Of a stretch of 64,000 nt of DNA, positions 48,901 through 60,800 are shown one piece after another. Where the stretch lies: the NCBI RefSeq assembly GCF_026151205.1, contig NC_087084.1, forward strand, positions 1,464,312-1,528,311, given 5' to 3'. The first letter of the stretch is position 1. Every line of letters starts with the position of its first letter. The stretch is from Bolinopsis microptera (taxonomy: Eukaryota; Ctenophora; Tentaculata; Lobata; Bolinopsidae). The translations under genes and the position numbers were made by a program. Below the pieces are notes generated by a model, which did no database searches, was not told the DNA's origin, and saw only the letters and a list, made by a program, of their open reading frames with translations.

Positions 48901-51855
48901 ACTGTGGCAAGTAGGGAGGTCATGTGACCAGGTCTTGTTTGTCTGACACGTGTGAATCTGTGACCTTGAACCGTCAGGGAGCTCATAACACTCGTCACAC
49001 GTCACCTCCACCTGACCGTTCAGTTATATCAAGGAGAGGGAAATGAGTATTTATTTATAAATAAAACAATAATATTATTTTTTAAATAATATAAAATGCT
49101 CTTTGAACTGTACTCACAGTGCTCTGACAATGAGCAGGGTTATCTAGACTGTAGTCATGAGGGGAGGTGTAGTGGAGGTGCATGGTTTCATCTACATCTC
49201 TGTAGGCGCACTGCTTCACTGAAACGCATTGTGGTGGTCAGATCTTGTGTAGTTAGCAATTTAAATTTAAAACATTCAATTCGAGTTCATTTAAATGCAA
49301 TGTTGCTGTGTATAGTGTTTAACATAGATTTGGTTGTAAGCGATTCGCTTATTATAACTACTCACATGTGCAGAACTTGTCTCTGTTAGTCCACTCTCCT
49401 ATTTCTCCTATCTCCGACTGTTTCTTAACACACTGTTTTACGGGCGGGTTCTTTATTCCGTCCACTACTGCTCCATCCTGCAAATATATGCAAATATTTG
49501 ACAATATGCGGATATGCATTATGCAAATATGCAAATATGAAAATATGCAAATATGCAAATATGTTAATATACCCTGCTTAGTTTCGGGATCAGTGTTTTA
49601 TTAGGTCCCCTATATTGATGTCTTCACTAGTAAACTAACTAACCTCGGCGTTGTACTCAAAGCAAGGTCCACAGATAGGATCTATCTCCTGACACACATA
49701 GTCCCTGTCACATGTGGCAAAGTTCTCTTTAACCGTCATCTCACCCAGTTCCTGTAGAACCGTTCTGGTTCCCTTTCTGTACACCAACTGTGTACTCTTC
49801 TCCTCTGTTATTGGGTCCACCGGCTCCTCCAGGTGCTCGCAACAGATAGCTGCGGTGTTGTCAACATGTTACCATATTAGGGCATCACGTGGTACAACAA
49901 ACACTACTTGCCTTGAAGTGTTAATTCTGGTCTACATTAGAATCTGACAATAAGTCTCAAATACATAATGAATAATTTCCCCAAACTGATGACCTCCCCC
50001 CGCCCCTACTACTCACGTTCACAGACAGGAGGGTGGGACCCCGCCCTACTACTCACGTTCACAGACAGGAGGGTGGAACCCCCCGCCCCTACTACTCACG
50101 TTCACAGACAGGAGGGTGGGACCCCCCGCCCCTACTACTCACGTTCACAGACAGGAGGGTGGGACCCCCCCCCCCCGCCCCTACTACTCACGTTCACAGA
50201 CAGGAGGGTGGGACCCCCCCCCCCCCCCGCCCCTACTACTCACGTTCACAGACAGGAGGGTGGGACCCCCCTACTACTCACGTTCACAAACAGGAGGGTG
50301 GGACCCCCCCGCCCCTACTACTCACGTTCACAGACAGGAGGGTGGGACCCCCGCCCTACTACTCACGTTCACAGACAGGAGGGTGGGACCCCCCCCCCCC
50401 CGCCCCTACTACTCACGTTCACAGACAGGAGGGTAGGACCCCCCCCCGCCCCCTACTACTCACGTTCACAGACAGGAGGGTGGGACCCCCCCCCCCCGCC
50501 CCTACTTCTCACGTTCACAGACAGGAGGGTGGGCCCCCCCCCCCCCGCCCCTACTACCCACATTCACAGACAGGAGGGTGGCCCCCCCCCCCGCCCCTAC
50601 TACTCACGTTCACAGACAGGAGGGTAGCCCCCCCCCCCTCCGCCCCTACTACCCACGTTCACAGACAGGAGGGTGGGCTTCCGCCCCTACTACTCACGTT
50701 CACAGACAGGAGGGTGGGACCCCCCGCCTCTACTACTCACGTTCACAGACAGGAGGGTAGGACCCCCCCCCCCGCCCCTACTACTCACGTTCACAGACAG
50801 GAGGGTGGGACCCCGCCCCCGCCCCTACTACTCACGTTCACAGACAGGAGGGTGGGACCCCCCTACTACTCACGTTCACAGACAGGAGGGTGGGACCCCC
50901 CCCCCCGCCCCTACTACTCACGTTCACAGACAGAAGGGTGGGCCCCCCGCCCTCCCCTACTACTCACGTTCACAGACAGGAGGGTGGACCCCCCCCCCGC
51001 CCCTACTACTCACGTTCACAGACAGGAGGGCGGGCCCCCCGCCCTCCCCTACTACTCACGTTCACAGACAGGAGGGTGGGACCCCGCCCCTACTACTCAC
51101 GTTCACAGACAGGAGGGTGGGTCCCCCCCCCCCGCCCCTACTACTCACGTTCACAGACAGGAGGGTGGGCCCCCCGCCCTCCCCTACTACTCACGTTCAC
51201 AGACAGGAGGGTGGACCCCCCCCCGCCCCTACTACTCACGTTCACAGACAGGAGGGCGGGCCCCCCGCCCTCCCCTACTACTCACGTTCACAGACAGGAG
51301 GGTGGACCCCCCCGCCCCTACTACTCACGTTCACAGACAGGAGGGCGGACCCCCCCGCCCCTACTACTCACGTTCACAGACAGGAGGGTGGGACCCCCCG
51401 CCCCTACTACTCACGTTCACAGACAGGAGGGTGGGACCCCCCCCCCCCCCCCCGCCCCTACTACTCACGTTCACATACAGGAGGGTGGCCCCCCCCCCGC
51501 CCCTACTACTCACGTTCACAGACAGGAGGGTGGGCCCCCGCCCCCCCCCCCTCTACTACTCACGTTCACAGACAGGAGGGTGGGACCCCCCGCCCCTACT
51601 ACTCACGTTCACAGACAGGAGGGTGGGACCCCGCCCCTACTACTCACGTTCACAGACAGGAGGGTGGGTCCCCCCCCCCCCGCCCCTACTACTCACGTTC
51701 ACAGACAGGAGGGTGGGCCCCCCGCCCTCCCCTACTACTCACGTTCACAGACAGGAGGGTGGACCCCCCCCCCCCGCCCCTACTACTCACGTTCACAGAC
51801 AGGAGGGTGGACCCCCCCCGCCCCTACTACTCACGTTCACAGACAGGAGGGTGGG

Positions 51856-51894
<39 letters not shown>

Positions 51895-54800
51895 CCCCTA
51901 CTACTCACGTTCACATACAGGAGGGTGGCCCCCCCCCCGCCCCTACTACTCACGTTCACAGACAGGAGGGTGGGCCCCCGCCCCCCCCCCCTCTACTACT
52001 CACGTTCACAGACAGGAGGGTGGGACCCCCCGCCCGTACTACTCACGTTCACAGACAGGAGGTTGACCCCCCCCCCCCCCCCCCCCCCCGCCCCTACTAC
52101 TCACGTTCACAGACAGGAGGGTGGGAGCTCCAGCCAGCAGTCCCCGTGTTGGTGTTCTGGTTACAAGTCAGAGTCTCACTCCCCACCAGTCTGTAGCAGG
52201 GATCACACTCGTATCGTACTGTACCTGTTAGGAGATTATATAAATCTACATATCATCATCTTCACACGAAAAGGGAAGGAAACTTTAAAACAAATAAAGA
52301 TATCAAGTTAGCAGATAATAATTAATTCTCACCACAAGTACAAGCAGACTCCGGTTCTACTGTCTTAAAACTTCCGTTATCAATAGTGACAGGCTCGGAG
52401 CAGGTGATGGGGACGCACTTTGGAAGGTCCTTGTCCCAGAACTTAGTGGGAAGACATTGCAGAGTGTCTGTTATAACATTGTCACTGATCTTATGACAGC
52501 AGTCACATTCGACCTCTATCTGTGGAGATGTTTGTATTAATGTGTTGAAAGATAAAGATGTTGAGACAAGATGATCCAGATGTTTGAAGCAGAAGTGCGT
52601 TTAGAACAAAATGTTAAAGCGAGATCATGGACTTACAGTTTGGTTGCACTTCTTTGTACTGTGTACTACAGTGTAGTGAAGGTTGAATTCAGTTGGGATC
52701 TCAGGAACGTTACACTCTTTCCCTATTTAAAGTTTAGGTTTATTCTAATCAAGTCGTGATTCTGATCAACGTTCTGTATTAAATGTTAGTGAGGATAGGT
52801 CATCGTCAACTATAAAATGTGTATAAAGTGTATCTGATTTTACCCAGCAACTACAATAAAACACTCACTGTTACCCAGCAACTACAATAAAACACTCACT
52901 GTTACCCAGCAACTACAATAAAACACTCACTGTTACCCAGCGACTACAATAAAACACTCACTGTTACCCAGCAACTACAATAAAACACTCACTGTTACCC
53001 AGCAACTACAATAAAACACTCGCTGTTACCCAGCAACTACAATAAAACACTCACTGTTACCCAGCAACTACAATAAAACACTCACTGTTACCCAGCAACT
53101 ACAATAAAACACTCACTGTTACCCAGCAACTACAATAAAACACTCACTGTTACCCAGCAACTACAATAAAACACTCACTGTTACTCAGCAACTACAATAA
53201 AACACTCACTGTTACCCAGCAACTACAATAAAACACTCACTGTTACCCAGCAACTACAATAAAACACTCACTGTTACCCAGCAACTACAATAAAACACTC
53301 ACTGTTACTCAGCAATTACAATAAAACACTCACTGTTACTCAGCAACTACAATAAAACACTCACTGTTACTCAGCAATTACAATAAAACACTCACTGTTA
53401 CTCAGCAACTACAATAAAACACTCACTGTTACCCAGCAACTACAATAAAACACTCACTGTTACCCAGCAACTACATTACCTACTACTACATTAGCTACTA
53501 AAACAGTAAAACACTCACTGTTACCCAGCAACTACATTACCTACTACTACATTAGCTACTAAAACAGTAAAACACTCACTGGAGCACATTCTGTCAGTGT
53601 TGGTCCAGTAACCTTCCTTACTGTTACCCTTCTTGACGCACTTCCTCGTGGGTGCAGAGTCAAACTGTAAACATAACTAGTTACTTTGTTACTACTAGTT
53701 AATGTAACATAACAAGTTAATATACTTGTTTTAAACAATCAGTTTTTTGGAGTTTTCAACGTTTTTTACAACTGGTTTAGTTTGGATCCAGTTTCTTTTC
53801 GAGAGTATTCCTGTTAACTTGTTAATGAGTTTATTAAACCTCTTGAGCTTAACAAAACTAGAGGTTGGAAAGTAAAGCAGTCGCTCTAAAACTAGTAAAA
53901 CAAGTAGCGTACTACTACTGCTATGAGTAGCTAATTATCAGTAACCTACCACAGCCCCCTCTGTTCTGTACTCATAGCACTCGTCACACTCAGCTGCTAC
54001 CTCCTGACACACGTAGTTATCTCCACAACCTGCCGGGTTAGCGCCGTGTGTGTAACGTACTCCCGTAGATATAACCTGTAAGTTTAATACTTTATACACT
54101 AATATATTATGTAACTAATAATTTTATACACTACTATGTAGCGAATAGTTTGAGGATGTTTAAGGGTGGGATCTGCAACACTGCTTGTAATTGTATAACG
54201 GGATCAATACGGGATCAAAACGGGATCAATACAATTTTACACAAGAATACAATACTTGTATAGATTGGCGATTTTAATTCTGGTCGGTATTAAAATATTT
54301 GTAAAGGAGTAAGTGTACTAATATCTAGTATGGTTCACTAGATATTATTACCTGGTAGTGTGGTTACTAACTCCTTTATAAATATTATTATTACCTGGTA
54401 GTGTGGTTACTTACTCCTTTATAAATATTATTATTACCTGGTAGTGTGGTTACTAACTCCTTTATAAATATTATTATTACCTGGTAGTGTGGTTACGTAC
54501 TCCTTTATAAATATTGTTATTACCTGGTAGTCCTCATCCTCGCTGGGTACGGGTAGTAGTGCTGGGCAGCAAATAGCTGAAACGGAATATTAGTCAGCTA
54601 TGTATAATCATAGTTTATTGTTATAAATTTGTTGAATTTATAACAATAAACAATAAATTAAATTTCTTGTTTCATTCTAAACATTTCTCGTTTCATTGAA
54701 TAATAAAATCAAAATCTTTTAAAATTAAATGTTAACCATATAATGCACATTTTGCAAAACTGATAAAATGATAAAACGTACGTTGACAGGAGGGAGGGGT

Positions 54801-57800
54801 GTTGACCCAGCTCGTGAGACTGAACTCCAGATCAGGCTGAGTACATATCACCTCCTCGTTACCTACTAGTTCTGTGCACTCGTTACAAGTGTACTTTAAC
54901 TGCAGAGATCAGGTGCTTGTCACTATGTGGTGGCCCATGTAATGACAGTAACAAAAAGAATTATTTTGTCATAATTTTCAAGATTGTTTGTTTAAATTCT
55001 TTTTTCAAATATTATATTACCTTTCCACCGCAGGACAAAGCTTCCTTAGTAACTGTGGCGTTAGTGACAACAGGGATCTCATCGTCCGCGCATGCCATTA
55101 CTGAAATTATGACCTAATTAGAAAATTTAAATTCGAGTTATATTTAATATATGATACACAAATTCAAAATTTTCTATATTCACACCATAAAAACATTGTT
55201 TTAAGGCTTACATATAATCAAATTATCTGGACATTGACAAATGCTCATGTAAGGAAATGTTGCTATGGTTACATGGCCGTATACTCACTTTGACAGACTG
55301 GAGGTAGTCCACTCCACTGGCCCTTAGGATCTTTCTTAATGTCTTTAGGAACACAAGATCTCTCCAGGTCTCCACTCACGTGTCTGTAGCACTTGTCACA
55401 CTCCCATCTGAAGTGTGGGAGTGTCAGTAATTTAATATATAAGTATATACATTCCCATCTGAACAGTAATTTGATATATAGTGGCGTTTATTACATAGTG
55501 AGGTAGTTTATTACTAGCAGGAACCCGTATAACCATATTTTTTCATGCTGATTTAGAGGACATTTGATTTGACCCATTCAAAAAAAAGTTTCAGTGATTT
55601 ATTATAGAGTGAGGTTGAGGAGATAAGGATGACTGAACTCTGCTTAATCTAATGTAAATCCAATTAGAAAGGAGGTAAAGAAAGTGGTTGAACATAATAA
55701 ACAGAAAGTGAAGAAAGTGAACAGGTAAAACACTCTACCTTAACGTGGTGGTGCAGTTGTACTCGTGATCGTCGTTCACTAGATAAGCGTTAGAGACTGG
55801 CTCAGGTGCATCACATGTCATGTCTGGAAACGATACAGCATGTTACCATGGTTACAATATCACACACTTCTTGGTACCATAAAATGTGACTTATATTTTA
55901 AATTTGTTGAAAATACAGTAAGTTCTTACAAATGCAGCTAGGGATTTGTGAGGATGAGATGTTCCACGTTCCATCACTCTGACACATCAACCTGTCTTTG
56001 TCACATACATGGTAACAATCTTTAGAAACTGCCTGAGTGAAGGGAGTTGTAAATATTCTACTAATTTAATGTAAATATTGTATTAAAAAAGGGAGTTGTA
56101 AATATTCTACTAATTTAATGTAAATATTGTATTAAAAAAGGGAGTTGTAAATATTCTACTAATTTAATGTAAATATTGTATTAAAAAAGGGAGTTGTAAA
56201 TATTCTACTAATTTAATGTAAATATTGTATTAAAAAAGGGAGTTGTAAATATTCTACTAATTAAATGTAAATATTGTATTAAAAAAGGGAGTTGTAAATA
56301 TTCTACTAATTAAATGTAAATATTGTATTAAAAAAGGGAGTTGTAAATATTCTACTAATTTAATGTAAATATTGTATTAAAAAGGATTTTTAATAGCTAT
56401 ATGATATATTGAATAGTAAAGCTATAAGATATGTTTAAGAGAGTGAATAACATTCTATTCAAAGAATTTCAGCGATGTCATTTCCTCTGTAAGATAAGTT
56501 TAAAAAGTGAATACCTCCACGTCCATTATGTCACCACAGTAGAATGTGTCATCTCCAGAAACCCTCTTTCCGTCTACTGAGCTCTCAAACTGGCAACCAC
56601 CTGGTTATATATTGATTACTGTTTTAAACAACAACAAATTATCTGACATTTTGTAAGAGTGTCCTTCAGTACACACTTATTTAAGTTGAAATATTAGTGT
56701 TAAATTATTATTGTTTCGGGTAGCATTTCTGGGGTTAACTTCAGCTCAATATAATGAATTATGAGTCTTATCTCACCATTATGACTTTATGAGGTGGTCC
56801 TAACTCCTAATTCACACAATATCAGGTTTCCTCTTAACCATATGAGTTAATTCACACAATATCAGGTTTCCTCTTAACCAATCTCCTTACCTGGCCACTC
56901 TACATCATAGTTATATCTCCTCTTAATCATAATACCAATATCCTTACCTGGCCACTCTACATCATAGTTGTATCTCCTCTTAACCATAATACCAATCTCC
57001 TTACCTGACCACTCTACATCATAGTTATATCTCTTCTTAACCATAATACCAATCTCCTTACCTGGCCACTCTACATCATAGTTATATCTCCTCTTAATCA
57101 TAATACCAATATCCTTACCTGGCCACTCTACATCATAGTTATATCTCCTCTTAACCATAATACCAATATCCTTACCTGACCACTCTACATCATAGTTATA
57201 TCTCCTCTTAACCATAATACCAATATCCTTACCTGGCCACTCTACATCATAGTTATATCTCCTCTCAACCATAATACCAATATCCTTACCTGGCCACTCT
57301 ACATCATAGTTATATCTCCTCTCAACCATAATACCAATCTCCTTACCTGGCCACTCTACATCATAGTTATATCTCCTCTTAACCATAATACCAATCTCCT
57401 TACCTGGCCACTCTACATCATAGTTATATCTCCTCTTAACCATAATACTAATCTCCTTACCTGGCCACTCTACATCATAGTTATATCTCCTCTTAACCAT
57501 AATACTAATCTCCTTACCTGGCCACTCTACATCATAGTTATATCTCCTAGAGAACTCCGGTTGTCTCCATGGACACGTCTTCCTAGTGCAGGTTGGCATC
57601 TCGTGGTCCCATTCACCAGAACCGTCACATGACAACGTGGCCTCACCGTTCATTTCATAACATCCTGGGATAAGTTTAATTATATTAACCACTCAACCTA
57701 CTAAATTGCAAACTACATTTCAAAATTTCGAACGTACAAAAAATATAAAGAGATAATGTAAAACTAGATACCCTTACCATCATCACACTCCAAAGTCACA

Positions 57801-60800
57801 ACACAGTTACACTTGAAGTCATTACTGCAAGTCTCCTCCACAATCCTGATGTTATCCCCCAGCACCAGCTCAGGGCACTCCATCTTAACACACGTTATCT
57901 CCTCCCCGTCATAAACCCCGTCCACGTGGGATAAAGGGCAGGTCTGGTTACTCGCTACTTGTGTGCAACTTCTTGTGTTGTCCCCGCCTTCTTGTCTGTA
58001 GCAGGTGTTGCAGGTTGCGCTGGAGGCTTCTCCGCATTGTAGTGCTCCTGGGGGAGGGTGAGGTAGTAGGGGAAGGGAAGAGGGTGGGAGTTTGGGTATT
58101 AGGCTTGGGGTGGCATTAGGCTGGGGGGAGGGAGGGGTGGGGGTGGGGTGGGGGTTGGGTGATGGTGCAGCGGGTTAGGAATATTTAGTAATAGATGGAA
58201 TACTTGTTTATTTTTTACGGAACCTCTAGGGCAAACAAACAAACAAACAATAAAACCCCACCTTTTTTGTTAGTGACGAGAGCGTTGGGAACGTTTCTCT
58301 GTCTGCACATGATAGGGGCACATTGTGGCTCACTGTTGCTCCACACTGTGGTTGTCCCGTTCCATTTGCACGTGCGCTCGCACGTACTCGTGCATGGGAA
58401 ACTGCAGCTGTTACATTGCACGTGCAGTGTGTCTCCGCACTCCAGTATTTCTCCTGATAAATATTAATATTTTTGGGTAATTTTATAAAACATCTATATT
58501 TATGGGTACCGTAAAATTCATAAAGCTAAATTTTATTTATTAAATATTCAGTCAGTATACAGTGTATATTTCCGGTTGCATTTAATAGGAATATATTGTT
58601 CCTAATGTTCCTAATGTTCCTAATGTTCCTAATGTTCCTAATGTTCCTAATGTTCCTAATGTTCCTGCTGTTACGCCTACCTTGAGAAACCTCAGCACCA
58701 TTAAAGAGATAGTTTCCATCCTCGTACGATGTAACAGCAGGACACTTCCTCTTCACACATGTTGGTAGCTCACCAGACCAGCTACCATCAGGCTGGCAGG
58801 TGCTTGTAGCGTTACCTTCAATCTGGTGGAGTCTGTGTTATTACCATGGTTACTGTGTTACTGTGTTACTGTGGTTACCAGTAACTGTGTTACTGTGTTA
58901 CTGTGTTACTGTGTTACTGTGTTACTGTGTTACTGTGTTACTGTGTTACTGTGTTACGGTGTTACTGTGTTACTGTGGTTACCAGTAACTGTGTTACTGG
59001 CAGGTTCTTGTAGCGTTACCTTCAATCTGGTGGAGTCTGTGTTATTACTTTATTACCATGGTTACTGAGGTTACCAGTAACTGTGTTACTGTGTTACTGG
59101 TTGGGAGGTGAGCGATGTCACGTATCGATATTCATTATATATATATAGCTCCTCGAAGTTAAAAATATAATAAACTAATAAAGAACAGTACCTCATAACA
59201 AGGACTGTCACAATAGTAGTTTATTTGGTAGGAGCAGTAGTGAGCTCCACCAGATCTGATGGATAAGTGAGCATCTCCGCTAGCTCCTACTTCCACTGCT
59301 GGGTCCGCACACTGTTTCACTGTATAGGAGTTAGGATTATAATTAGCACACTGTATGGTAGTACAATTAGCTTCTTCCATCGTTAAATATTGAATATTTT
59401 GTAATCAGTAGACTTAAAAGAGAGTACAAAGGAGAGTATAAGATGAGGAGAACTATTTTTCTTTTCTTTTTTAAAGCCCCTCGTAAGGGGGTTGTCTCTA
59501 ATGGAATAATTTATTGATTACAATCATAATAAGTTAAAAATAAAGACCCCAATGGGCACTCCTGAAGACATAACTACTAGAAAATATATCTAAACTAAAT
59601 AGAAAAAACTGAGGACAAATGTGATAAAATCGCATCAAACTGCAAATAATGGAAAATACATTTTGGATTCGTTATTTAATGGCACGCAGCAGATTATAAA
59701 AACTAACGTCTACACTCAGGTAGTGACCCATCTCCCCACTTTTTGTTGCAGCACCCCACCTCCGGGGTCCCTGCTAGTTCATAGCACTCGTGACAGTGAT
59801 AACTCACTCGTCCGGAGCAGCAGGATTTGTCATCGAAATCCTGGTTAACATATGGTCATTACAACGTTAACAGAGGGTCATTACAATAATTATTCCGATT
59901 GCAATGATTACAATTACCATGATTTTATGTGTAAATGATCAGATTTAAAGTTTATTTGGGATCTATAAACGGAAATTGTACATGAACCGCTTCAAGTGCT
60001 TGTAGAACCGCTGTCACGTGACCTCATGACCTGACAGTGGAAACTAAAACCTGACACGTGACAGTGGAAACTAAAACCTGACACGTGACCTGACAGTGGA
60101 AACTAAAACCTGTCACGTGACCTGACAGTGTAAACTAAAACCTGACACGTGGCCTGACAGTGTAAACTAAAACCTGTCACGTGACCTGACAGTGGAAACT
60201 AAAACCTGTCACGTGACCTGACAGTGGAAACTAAAACCTGTCACGTGACCTGACAGTGGAAACTAAAACCTGACACGTGACCTGACATTGGAAACTAAGC
60301 TGTCACGTGACCTGACAGTGGAAACTAAAACCTGTCACGTGGCCTGACAGTGGAAACTAAAACCTGTCACGTGACCTGACAGTGGAAACTAAAACCTGTC
60401 ACGTGACCTGACAGTGGAAACTAAAACCTGTCACGTGACCTGACAGTGGAAACTAAAACCTGTCACGTGGCCTGACAGTGGAAACTAAGTTGTCACGTGA
60501 CCTGACAGTGGAAACTAAAACCTGACACGTGACCTGACATTGGAAACTAAGCTGTCACGTGACCTGACAGTGGAAACTAAAACCTGTCACGTGACCTGAC
60601 AGTGGAAACTAAAACCTGTCACGTGACCTGACAGTGGAAACTAAAACCTGACACGTGACCTGACATTGGAAACTAAGCTGTCACGTGACCTGACAGTGGA
60701 AACTAAAACCTGTCACGTGGCCTGACAGTGGAAACTAAGTTGTCACGTGGCCTGACAGTGGAAACTAAAACCTGACACGTGGCCTGACAGTGTAAACTAA

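Noticed and set aside
49968..52311. Very long Pro/Thr/His-rich ORFs on the plus strand (up to 677 codons)
   Set aside because: All three plus frames are open only because of the stop-poor minisatellite; the real coding use is on the minus strand (PPVCE exon ends).
56874..57692. A 272-residue single-exon repeat protein
   Set aside because: It is exon 12 plus read-through of the 57-bp array; each unit has a donor, so the full read-through is not assumed.
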